Under the pieces are notes generated by a model, which was not told the origin of the DNA, ran no database searches, and worked only from the letters and a program-made list of their open reading frames with translations. The position numbers and the translations under genes are program-made. Shown here piece by piece: positions 1-7,247 of a DNA stretch of 64,000 bases; position 1 is the stretch's first letter; every line of letters starts with the position of its first letter. This DNA is from Flavobacteriaceae bacterium (GTDB lineage: Bacteria > Bacteroidota > Bacteroidia > Flavobacteriales > Flavobacteriaceae): assembly GCA_020346245.1 (NCBI GenBank), contig CP070778.1, forward strand, positions 1 to 64,000, in the 5' to 3' direction.

Positions 1-100
1 AGAAAAAAAGCTTTTGAATTATAAGATTAAACAACCCGGTTTTCAGGAATAAGAGTCGTCTTAATCTATCCTTGCTTTATTTGAGCCATAAAGGGAGAAC

Positions 101-214
101 TTATCTTCGTCCTGTATGCACATTAATAGGTCTTAAAACACCTTTTGTTTTTGGAAAAACAATAACATAACTCATTAAAAGTGCAACGGGTAATAATAGA
201 ATAAATAGTATCAT
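101..214 (-). CDS. possible small membrane protein (37 aa)
   Basis: A short open frame starts at an ATG 10 bases after the stop codon of the small secreted protein gene at 225-482, on the same strand. The first 20 residues are almost entirely hydrophobic (one membrane segment) and are followed by a short basic tail ending in GRR. No homologue is recognised. The spacing and the clean hydrophobic-then-basic layout favour a real co-transcribed small membrane protein, but an ORF this short can arise by chance. The paralogous secreted gene at 5258-5476 has no such companion. Confidence 0.3.
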   Translation of the reverse strand: MILFILLLPVALLMSYVIVFPKTKGVLRPINVHTGRR

Positions 215-224
215 AAGATTGGGG

Positions 225-482
225 TTAGGCTAATTTGGGGTTGTTTTTTTTCGTAGAAAAAGCTAAAGCTCTCTTTACTCTTGTATTTTTGAATTTGTAT
301 AAGCGCGTAACAGCGTCTTCTTTTGTTGCCTCAATTTGCCCACTATTGTAAGAAACAGGAAGGCTACTATCCAAAACAATATCCATTTGTAATGCTTCAA
401 CTTTACCATAGTTTGTAGTTTTTTGGGCCAGAGCAGCTGCTCCGAATAGAAGTATAAGTACTAAGGTTAAAAAGGCTTTCAT
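225..482 (-). CDS. small secreted protein, paralog of 5258-5476
   Basis: This 85-residue protein has a signal peptide (residues 1-19, cleavage after ALA) and a mature part of about 65 residues. Its C-terminal half carries the pattern RLYKxKNxRVKxALxFxTKxNxxKLA. The protein encoded at 5258-5476 has the same pattern and the same final KLA. The two genes also share a conserved upstream block (527-656 and 5522-5650) at the same distance from the ATG, so they are a duplicated gene plus promoter. Function is unknown. The basic C-terminus suggests an exported peptide that could interact with the envelope, but that is a guess. There is no Cys lipobox and no known domain. Confidence 0.8.
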   Translation of the reverse strand: MKAFLTLVLILLFGAAALAQKTTNYGKVEALQMDIVLDSSLPVSYNSGQIEATKEDAVTRLYKFKNTRVKRALAFSTKKNNPKLA

Positions 483-526
483 GTTATTAGATTTGGGTAT
501 AATAAAATAACTACAGAAAGTGATAT

Positions 527-656
527 CCCCGGGGTATAAATCGCTGAAAGAACCATATTTTTCGGTACCTGGAAAAAATTACGATAAAGTGATAAAAATT
601 TCGGATATAAAGATTCAAGGCCCAAAACCCTTCATCGGTATTTTGGGTTTTTAACC
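527..656 (-). promoter_or_regulatory. conserved upstream block, copy A
   Basis: This non-coding DNA precedes the 225-482 gene and aligns nearly without gaps with 5522-5650, upstream of its paralog. In plus-strand orientation the shared anchors are CCCCGG (527-532), TATTTTT (556-562), GGTA (564-567), GATAAAGTG (583-591), AAAAC (624-628), TATTTTG (639-645) and TTTAACCG (650-657). GATAAAGTG lies 101 bases from the ATG in both copies, and the AACC anchor lies 70 bases further out in both. No TAnnTTTG -7 element is present, so expression probably depends on an activator or an alternative sigma factor. The binding protein is unknown. Confidence 0.6.
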
Positions 657-816
657 GGTTTTGTAAATGGATTATTTGGGGCTATTAAGAGTATGATGAT
701 AAAAACCAGAGAAAAAGAAGTGGTATTGTGTAGGAAATTAAAACTCCACGAAGTCATTTCGACATGAGTTGTGAAGCAACGATTGAGAAATCTCTATCGA
801 AATTCAAAGTCTCTTG

Positions 817-3372
817 TCATCTTCCTTCCTTACGCAAAACGACCAATGGTGGGCTGTTTAACACACTCCTGCTGTTGCCAAGGCCTATTACCAGAACCAA
901 AATGGTAATTCCCGGCAGCAGCACTAAAAAAGGCACAAGTGAAGGCACAAAAGGTGCTTTAAACACAAAACTGGCCAGTAACTGGCTACTTATCAGTGAA
1001 AGCAATACTCCGATACCACTACCCAATATGCCTAAATAAAAATATTCAAGGGCCGTTATTTGCAAAATCTGCTTACTTTTTGCACCCATAGTTCGTAAAA
1101 GAACACTCTCTTTTATGCGCTGATATTTACTTGTCCGAACGGCTCCAATTAATACAATAATCCCGGTTAAGATGCTAAAAAAGGCCATAAAATTGATCAC
1201 CCAGGCAATTTTCTCCAGAATATTCTCGATTAGGGTTACAATCTGTCGTAAATCGAGCACCGAGATATTAGGAAATTTTCGAACTAATTCGCGCTGTAAT
1301 CCGGCCGAAGCCGCGGCATCGGGTGCATTTGTTGTTATAACGTGAAACTGAGGGGCATTCTCCAAAACCCCTTTGGGAAAGACCAGGTTAAAATTGGGTT
1401 GCATTCTTGCCCATTCCACCGCCCGAATATTTCCTACGACAGTTTCCATCAGTACACCCTGGACATTAAAAACAATCGTATCACCCAGCACTACTTCAGC
1501 ATCCCTGGCAATATTATCGGCTATGGAAACCGGGATTGGGCCTTCTTTTGAAATTTCAGGCAACCATTCACCTTCGATAAGGGTTTCTGAAGAAATCATG
1601 CTATCCCTGTAAGTTACTCTGAATTCATGATTTAAAACCCATTTGTTCATGGTCAGGGTTGTGTCTTTCCTGAGATCATTCGCAGATCGTCCTTTTATCG
1701 AATGTATCCGCATAGTAACTATTGGAATATTGTCTAATACCGGTAAGCCTTTGGGAGTGATGCTTCCCTCTACTTCTTCTTTTTGCTCGCTTTGCACATC
1801 CAACAAAATTATATTGGGACTATTTTTGCTGCTATCGAGCTGTGCCATTGCCAACAGCATATCTTTTGTAAAATATAGGGTACTGATTAAAAAAGCTCCG
1901 ACCCCAATTGCTACAAGTAGTACCATGGTCTGATTATTTGGCCGAAAAAGGTTTAACAGGCTTTGCCTCGAAGTAAAACTCCATTTGGTGGGAAAGTACT
2001 TTTTTATCCCTTTCATAAAAAGGGTGGCAGCACCTGCCAATACGGAGAATGTTACTGAAATACTGATCACAAAACCTAAGGCATAGCGCAGGTCTTCCAA
2101 AAGCCACAAGGAAAAAAGAAAAACAAAGATTATTATTCCTATAAACACAGTTACTCTGGCTCTTCTGGGACGCTCCTCTTGTGATTCCTGAATTCGCAGC
2201 ACCTGCAATGGTGAGACATACCAGGTACTCATAAGTGGCAAAAGTGCAAATAATACAGACATCAGCACTCCAAGTAACAAGCCCATTATAATGGGTTGCG
2301 TTGAAAATGACAATTGAATCTCAAAAGGTAATAACTCCTGTAGCAGGCTTGGAAAAGTAAGCTGCAATAAAATACCCCCTAAGGTTCCTATTATACCCCC
2401 AAGAAAGCCCATACCGGCTATTTGGATCAAATAAATAAGGAATGATTGTCTCCGGCTAGCCCCCATGCATTTGAGCACAGCCACTGACCTCAATTTTTCC
2501 TTTATATAGATTTGTACAGAACTCGCGATACCAACACAGCCCAATAAAAGAGCAATAAATGCCACGAGGTTAAGGAATTTTCCAACATTTCCGTAATTAC
2601 GACCCAATTGCCTGCTCCCGGAGGTATGCGTGTCAAGATCTGCATTTTCGGCATCCAAAACAGGGTCGAGTTCTTTGTCAAGAACATCGAGGTCCATTTC
2701 AGGTGGGGCTAGGAAATAGTAATTATAGTCCAGACGACTTCCTACCTGAAGCAATCCTGTTTGGTCAATAATACCAAATGGAACAATAACCGGTGGCGCA
2801 AAAGAGCTTGCAATTGCACCACTGCCAGGCGCAGATACCAGAGATCCAACGATTGGCAAACTAGTATTGCCTATTTTTATTATATCCCCGACTTGCAATT
2901 CAAATTGCAGCATTACAGTGGCATCTACAAGGGCACCTTCTTTAGAGATGTAGGTAGTTGAAGCATCTGCGGGTTCAGTTTCCAACTCTCCATAAAGGGG
3001 AAAACTACCTTTAATTCCACGCACACGTACCAGTTTACTACCTTCATTTTTTGGAAATGCCGCCATGGATGCAAAATTCACTTCCATACCCTTTGCTCCT
3101 CCTAATGAATCCATGATCTTCTGAACTTTCTCATTGGGCGGTTGTCTTGAATCTATAATAAAATCGGCACCCATAAGAGATTTGGACTGGAAGCGGATAT
3201 TTTCTTTAAGGTTATCACTAAAAGACTGAATAGACACCAGGGCTGTAATGCCCAGGATTATTGAGGCCATAAACAAAATAAGTCTGCCCCCGCTAGCCTT
3301 TCCATCACGCCATGCCATTTTTAAAAGCCAGCCTGTGCCTGCCACAGATTTGGGTTCCTGCTGTTGTTTCAC
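817..3372 (-). CDS. ABC transporter permease, FtsX-like (YbbP type)
   Basis: This 851-residue inner-membrane protein has an N-terminal membrane segment (about 34-54), a periplasmic MacB-PCD-like region, and two FtsX-type four-helix modules (about 270-430 and 740-845), with extra helices near 400-520. This matches the YbbP/LolE-like permease family, which runs at about 800-850 residues. It overlaps the upstream ATPase gene by four bases (ATGA), so the pair is translationally coupled. With a TesA-like esterase gene divergent next door, the layout recalls Escherichia coli ybbA-ybbP/tesA. The substrate is unknown. The family is thought to act in extraction or export of envelope molecules rather than classic import. 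Confidence 0.9.
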   Translation of the reverse strand: MKQQQEPKSVAGTGWLLKMAWRDGKASGGRLILFMASIILGITALVSIQSFSDNLKENIRFQSKSLMGADFIIDSRQPPNEKVQKIMDSLGGAKGMEVNFASMAAFPKNEGSKLVRVRGIKGSFPLYGELETEPADASTTYISKEGALVDATVMLQFELQVGDIIKIGNTSLPIVGSLVSAPGSGAIASSFAPPVIVPFGIIDQTGLLQVGSRLDYNYYFLAPPEMDLDVLDKELDPVLDAENADLDTHTSGSRQLGRNYGNVGKFLNLVAFIALLLGCVGIASSVQIYIKEKLRSVAVLKCMGASRRQSFLIYLIQIAGMGFLGGIIGTLGGILLQLTFPSLLQELLPFEIQLSFSTQPIIMGLLLGVLMSVLFALLPLMSTWYVSPLQVLRIQESQEERPRRARVTVFIGIIIFVFLFSLWLLEDLRYALGFVISISVTFSVLAGAATLFMKGIKKYFPTKWSFTSRQSLLNLFRPNNQTMVLLVAIGVGAFLISTLYFTKDMLLAMAQLDSSKNSPNIILLDVQSEQKEEVEGSITPKGLPVLDNIPIVTMRIHSIKGRSANDLRKDTTLTMNKWVLNHEFRVTYRDSMISSETLIEGEWLPEISKEGPIPVSIADNIARDAEVVLGDTIVFNVQGVLMETVVGNIRAVEWARMQPNFNLVFPKGVLENAPQFHVITTNAPDAAASAGLQRELVRKFPNISVLDLRQIVTLIENILEKIAWVINFMAFFSILTGIIVLIGAVRTSKYQRIKESVLLRTMGAKSKQILQITALEYFYLGILGSGIGVLLSLISSQLLASFVFKAPFVPSLVPFLVLLPGITILVLVIGLGNSRSVLNSPPLVVLRKEGR

Positions 3373-4058
3373 GATATTACCGTGCTTTCGTTAGTAGCTA
3401 TCTTTCCACCTCTAAGCCTGAGTATATGCTGCGTTCGTTTAGCAAGGTCCAGGTCATGTGTTACTATAACCAATGTAGTACCTGCTTCTTTATTGAGTTC
3501 AAAAAGTAGTTTTACAACTTTTTCTCCGGTTTCTTCATCAAGGTTTCCTGTAGGTTCATCAGCAAAGAGTATAGAAGGTCTATTACTAAATGCTCTTGCC
3601 AACGCAACTCTCTGTTGCTCTCCACCTGACAACTGAGAAGGATAATGGTGCGACCTATCTGACAATCCAACTTTCTCCAATAATGCCATAGCTTGTTTAC
3701 CGGCTTCTTTTACGCCTTGCAGTTCTAATGGTACACTCACATTCTCAAGGGCAGTTAAGGTAGGAAGTAGCTGAAAATCCTGAAAAATAAACCCAACTTC
3801 TCTATTGCGTAAAAGAGAGCGCTGATCTTCACTTAAATCGTTAATTCGAGTTCCACAAAGTTCTATGGACCCGGAATCTGGTTCATCTAACCCGGCACAT
3901 AGTCCTAATAAAGTAGTTTTACCACTGCCCGACGGACCCACAATAGCAAAGGTATCGCCCTCCTCTATTTCAAAGGAAATAGCATCAAGAACAGTTAGTT
4001 TTTTGGAACCACTGGAATAGGTCTTCCCAAGTTGGTTAACGTTTAATATCTTTGACAT
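3369..4058 (-). CDS. ABC transporter ATP-binding protein (YbbA/LolD type)
   Basis: This 229-residue cytoplasmic ATPase has Walker A GPSGSGKT at residues 41-48, a Q-loop (IFQDFQLLP), signature LSGGEQQRVALARA, Walker B ILFADEPTGNLDE and a switch His in VTHD. Its length is typical of the MacB/LolD/YbbA group that drives FtsX-like permeases. It overlaps the permease gene by four bases and is transcribed away from the esterase gene at 4133. The partner and gene order make YbbA more likely than LolD, but these ATPases are hard to separate by sequence alone. Confidence 0.93.
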   Translation of the reverse strand: MSKILNVNQLGKTYSSGSKKLTVLDAISFEIEEGDTFAIVGPSGSGKTTLLGLCAGLDEPDSGSIELCGTRINDLSEDQRSLLRNREVGFIFQDFQLLPTLTALENVSVPLELQGVKEAGKQAMALLEKVGLSDRSHHYPSQLSGGEQQRVALARAFSNRPSILFADEPTGNLDEETGEKVVKLLFELNKEAGTTLVIVTHDLDLAKRTQHILRLRGGKIATNESTVIS

Positions 4059-4132
4059 TGATAGAAATTAGATTTTGTTTGCAACGACGCAGCAAAATAA
4101 TGAAATGATTTCGACATATAGACCCTTATATA

Positions 4133-4825
4133 ATGCATACCTTCTTAAAATTTCGTTATTTTTTTGTGTTTTTACTATTAGTGTCTTGTGGAGGAAAGTC
4201 TGGCCAGACCATTAGTAATTCACCAGCTACAATTGAACAAGCGGAAGAAAATGTCGATGAATCAGGAAACCCCAAAGTCATTGTGTTCTTTGGTGATAGC
4301 CTCACCGCTGGATATGGTCTCGAAACGGAGGAGGCATTCCCGGCTGTAATTCAGCAGTATATTGATTCCCTTAGTTTAAATTACACTGTGATTAACGCCG
4401 GCCTGAGCGGTGAAACAACAGCTAGTGGAAGGAATAGGCTGGATTGGATACTAAATCAGAAAGCTGATGTGTTTATTTTGGAATTAGGTGCCAATGACGG
4501 GTTGCGTGGCATACCCCTAAATGAGACAAGACTCAACCTGCAGGCTATAATAGATGCAGTAAAAGAGAAAAACCAGGAAACAGTTATCATCCTTGCCGGA
4601 ATGCAGATACCACCTAACATGGGCCAGGAGTATACAGCAGAATTCAGAAAAATCTTCCCTGAACTGGCCGATGATAACAAAACTTTAATCATCCCCTTTT
4701 TACTAGACCATGTAGCAGGTATTCCGAAATTAAACCAGGATGACGGTATTCACCCTACTGTGGAGGGCCAAAAAATAGTTGCCCAAAATGTATGGGAAGT
4801 GTTAGAACCTGTATTAACCAAATAA
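4133..4825 (+). CDS. tesA: GDSL arylesterase / lysophospholipase, lipoprotein (TesA-like)
   Basis: This 230-residue SGNH hydrolase has a lipoprotein signal peptide ending at LLVSC (lipid-modified Cys19), so it is membrane anchored in the envelope. Block I is FFGDSLTAG (GDSL at residues 54-57, nucleophile Ser56), block II has the conserved Gly in NAGLSGET, block III is GAND (119-122) and block V has the catalytic Asp204 and His207 in DDGIHP. The family hydrolyses acyl esters and thioesters such as lysophospholipids. It is divergent from the YbbA/YbbP-type transporter genes, an arrangement also known in Proteobacteria. That hints at a shared envelope-lipid role. Confidence 0.9.
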   Translation: MHTFLKFRYFFVFLLLVSCGGKSGQTISNSPATIEQAEENVDESGNPKVIVFFGDSLTAGYGLETEEAFPAVIQQYIDSLSLNYTVINAGLSGETTASGRNRLDWILNQKADVFILELGANDGLRGIPLNETRLNLQAIIDAVKEKNQETVIILAGMQIPPNMGQEYTAEFRKIFPELADDNKTLIIPFLLDHVAGIPKLNQDDGIHPTVEGQKIVAQNVWEVLEPVLTK

Positions 4826-4853
4826 ACATTGAACTAATTGAATTATAAATAAC

Positions 4854-5228
4854 ATGGAAAATATTATCAATGCGCTTTCCTGGATAGATTCTGCCGCTGC
4901 CACGGTATGGATACTGCTTACCATTATCATGTTCTGGTTTCTTTACAAGGTATATGAAACAGAAGGCAGGAAACATCCAATCTTCCACTTCGGCATCTTT
5001 TTGATGGTCCTGGTATGGCTATATCCACTTTACACTTTTCTATTTAATCAGTTAGAAATTGCCTTATTGGGCAATCTGATCACCCTATGGGCAACTGCAT
5101 CCTATATGAAAAAGTTGAAGAAACTCCCGATTAAGGAATATAAATGGATGATACCACAAATTATCTGGATAATTATCGCTTCATTTTACGTGGGTAGTAT
5201 GCTTGTTGAGAAGTATCTGACGGCCTAG
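4854..5228 (+). CDS. small four-helix membrane protein, function unknown
   Basis: I do not recognise this 124-residue protein. It has four likely membrane helices at about residues 14-34, 42-63, 66-85 and 98-117, a short basic loop (KKLKKLP, about 86-92) and no signal peptide. Aromatic residues are frequent in the helices. It starts 28 bases after the TesA-like gene on the same strand and may be co-transcribed. The ATG at 4854 begins just before the first helix and no better start is seen. Confidence 0.75.
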   Translation: MENIINALSWIDSAAATVWILLTIIMFWFLYKVYETEGRKHPIFHFGIFLMVLVWLYPLYTFLFNQLEIALLGNLITLWATASYMKKLKKLPIKEYKWMIPQIIWIIIASFYVGSMLVEKYLTA

Positions 5229-5257
5229 CCGGGAGCTAATAAAATGATCCCTAAACA

Positions 5258-5476
5258 TCAAGCCAATTTAGCTTTGTTTCTTTTTGTGGTAAAAGATAAA
5301 GCTTTCTTTACTCGGCTATTTTTGTTTTTATACAAACGAGCAACAGTATTTTCTTGAGTAGTTGAAGTAACTATACTCATTTCTATAGTTTCTACTTTGG
5401 TATCAACTTTAGAATCCTGAGCTTGTGCAGCTACTCCGATAAAAAGAACAAAAATTAAAGTTACAATCGTTTTCAT
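5258..5476 (-). CDS. small secreted protein, paralog of 225-482
   Basis: This protein of about 72 residues has a signal peptide ending AAQAQ and a mature part of about 52 residues. It has the same C-terminal pattern as the 225-482 protein (ARLYKNKNSRVKKALSF, then TKRNKAKLA). The ATG at 5476 is chosen over the adjacent GTG at 5479. It gives exactly the same distance (101 bases) to the conserved GATAAAGTG motif as in the paralog. Function is unknown. Its final residues face the stop of the small membrane protein gene 29 bases away (convergent). Confidence 0.8.
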   Translation of the reverse strand: MKTIVTLIFVLFIGVAAQAQDSKVDTKVETIEMSIVTSTTQENTVARLYKNKNSRVKKALSFTTKRNKAKLA

Positions 5477-5521
5477 CACTTGGGTCGTTTTATATAAATA
5501 AAACGCCCAATAGACATCTCA

Positions 5522-5650
5522 CCCCGGTTGTAATTCGTCGAAAAGCCCTTATTTTTAGGTATCTGACAAAAACATGGATAAAGTGTAAAAAAGTGTCGAT
5601 GAAAGGATCAATACCCTAAAACACCTAAGCGATATTTTGTGTATTTAACC
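5522..5650 (-). promoter_or_regulatory. conserved upstream block, copy B
   Basis: This is the counterpart of 527-656, upstream of the second secreted-peptide gene. Anchors in plus orientation are CCCCGG (5522-5527), TTATTTTTAGGTA, GATAAAGTG (5577-5585), AAAACAC (5618-5624), TATTTTGTG (5633-5641) and TTTAACCG (5644-5651). The far end reaches the stop codon of the M23 peptidase gene (5645-5647). The block is therefore confined to the intergenic space here but lies inside a 334-base gap in copy A. Confidence 0.6.
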
Positions 5651-6343
5651 GATAGTAGGTGGTGTGATTTTAAGGAGTAAATTGGGGTCCGGACAATTTA
5701 TCTGATATCCCGTCAGGTCTTTTTGAGTACAAACTCCTGGATAATCTCCCGAAAAACCCCCTAAATCCTTTATTATCTGGAAATGCAAATGAGGAGCATA
5801 GTTTACATTAATCTCCACTTCGCCCAAAGTTGCCAATACATCTCCTGTCTTGAATTCCTTGTTTTTATGTAATCCATTTAGCGACGCTATGGATAAATGT
5901 CCATAGAGCGTATAGAATTGCACCCCCTTCAATTCATGTCTCAAAATAATAGTCGGGCCATAGTCGCCAGACGCAGTATTGTTTTTGAAACTGTGTACTA
6001 CCCCCCCCAGTGGAACAATTACTTTAGTGCCGTCTTTAGCCCAAAAATCTATTCCCAGGTGAATATTGCGCTCCGCCTCTCCTTTTCCAACAAAACCAGG
6101 ACTCTTCTTATATAAGTTCCGCCTTTCCAAATAACCGCCATACGCTATAGTATAAGAGTCATAGTTGACTACCTCATCAATATAATCCTGACAAACAGCT
6201 GGATTACTAACATCCAGCAGTTCTAATTTTTTATTTAAAATTGATAAATCAATTGGAATATAATTGCTGAGCGGGATTTCGCCGTCCAAAACGGTTCGTG
6301 GGCCCTCGGTATCGTTTAGAAGTACTTTCTCAAACAAAGTCAT
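5645..6343 (-). CDS. M23 family (LytM-type) metallopeptidase
   Basis: This 232-residue protein has a C-terminal Peptidase_M23 domain. The zinc-binding pattern is HLGIDFWA (HxxxD), then YGHLS and HLHFQI (HxH), so all expected metal and catalytic residues are present. The family cuts peptide cross-bridges in peptidoglycan. Unusually there is no signal peptide or membrane segment; the N-terminus is charged and polar. The protein either reaches the envelope some other way or acts on another substrate. The ATG at 6343 is the only sensible start. The gene is divergent from msrA. Confidence 0.85.
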   Translation of the reverse strand: MTLFEKVLLNDTEGPRTVLDGEIPLSNYIPIDLSILNKKLELLDVSNPAVCQDYIDEVVNYDSYTIAYGGYLERRNLYKKSPGFVGKGEAERNIHLGIDFWAKDGTKVIVPLGGVVHSFKNNTASGDYGPTIILRHELKGVQFYTLYGHLSIASLNGLHKNKEFKTGDVLATLGEVEINVNYAPHLHFQIIKDLGGFSGDYPGVCTQKDLTGYQINCPDPNLLLKITPPTIG

Positions 6344-6460
6344 TGAAATTCAAATTAAAGGTTTTGAACTTTGGTTATTATAGATCGTAAAGTCATTAAT
6401 TAACAGGTCTTTAACCTCATTTGATGAAAGATTTATTGATTTTTGAAATAAATTCGAAAA

Positions 6461-7138
6461 ATGAAATTACTGAAATTAGGCGTAATTCTAGCCATAACTT
6501 TGTTCACCACAAGTTGTGAATCCAAAATTAAAAATAAAACAGAGCCAGCCAAAGAAGTAGTTTTGGTTGAAAAATATTCCAAACAAGATCTTCAAAAGTA
6601 TGAAACTGCCTATTTTGCAAGTGGATGCTTCTGGTGTGTTGAAGCAATATTTGAGAGCGTAAAAGGCGTTAAGGAAGTAATTTCTGGTTATGCCGGTGGA
6701 ACTGAAGAAAACCCTACTTACGAACAGGTAGGTTATGGAAAGACTTCGCATGCTGAAGCGGTAGAAGTATATTACGACCCAAAAGAAATCTCCTATATGG
6801 AACTGGTACAAGTTTTCTTTGGATCTCATGATCCAACCAGTCTAAATCGCCAAGGGCCAGACCGGGGAGCTCAATATCGTTCTATTGCATTTTATAAAAA
6901 TCCCGAAGAAAAGAAGATAATAGAGACCTATATGGTGGCATTGGAAGAAAGTGGCGTGTATGGTGCTCCTATTGTAACAGAAGTCACTGCCTTCACCAAG
7001 TTTTATGATGCTGAAGATTACCATCAGGATTACGAAAGAAAACATCCCGATAATTCCTATATCCGTAATGTATCAATTCCCAGGTTAAATAGATTCAAAA
7101 AGAATTTTCCCGATTACCTTAAAGAAGAGGTGCATTAG
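6461..7138 (+). CDS. msrA: peptide-methionine (S)-S-oxide reductase MsrA, lipoprotein
   Basis: MsrA reduces methionine-S-sulfoxide in proteins. The catalytic motif GCFWCVE is at residues 55-61 (nucleophile Cys56), followed by the conserved YAGG, GHDPTSLNRQGPDRGAQYRS-type and DYHQDY segments. The N-terminus is a lipoprotein signal ending TTSC (Cys19), so this copy is a membrane-anchored envelope enzyme rather than cytosolic. It is monofunctional (225 residues, no MsrB domain). It is a single-gene transcript ended by the hairpin at 7169-7197. Confidence 0.95.
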   Translation: MKLLKLGVILAITLFTTSCESKIKNKTEPAKEVVLVEKYSKQDLQKYETAYFASGCFWCVEAIFESVKGVKEVISGYAGGTEENPTYEQVGYGKTSHAEAVEVYYDPKEISYMELVQVFFGSHDPTSLNRQGPDRGAQYRSIAFYKNPEEKKIIETYMVALEESGVYGAPIVTEVTAFTKFYDAEDYHQDYERKHPDNSYIRNVSIPRLNRFKKNFPDYLKEEVH

Positions 7139-7168
7139 GTTTAAATAACAAGACATGTTATTTCTGAT

Positions 7169-7197
7169 AAAAGCAACTTTTTCAAGTTGCTTTTTTT
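7169..7197 (+). terminator. intrinsic terminator after msrA
   Basis: A perfect 11-base-pair stem (7169-7179 with 7184-7194, core GCAACTT/AAGTTGC) with a TTTC loop runs directly into a seven-T tract. It sits 30 bases after the msrA stop codon. Confidence 0.9.
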
Positions 7198-7247
7198 ATT
7201 TGTGAGCTGTACCCCCTATATTTAAACAATTCTAATTCAACCTCCCA

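Noticed and set aside
5599-5650. Terminator for the M23 peptidase gene inside copy B of the conserved block
   Set aside because: The hairpin lacks a following T-tract on the minus strand and is equally present in copy A, where no gene ends.
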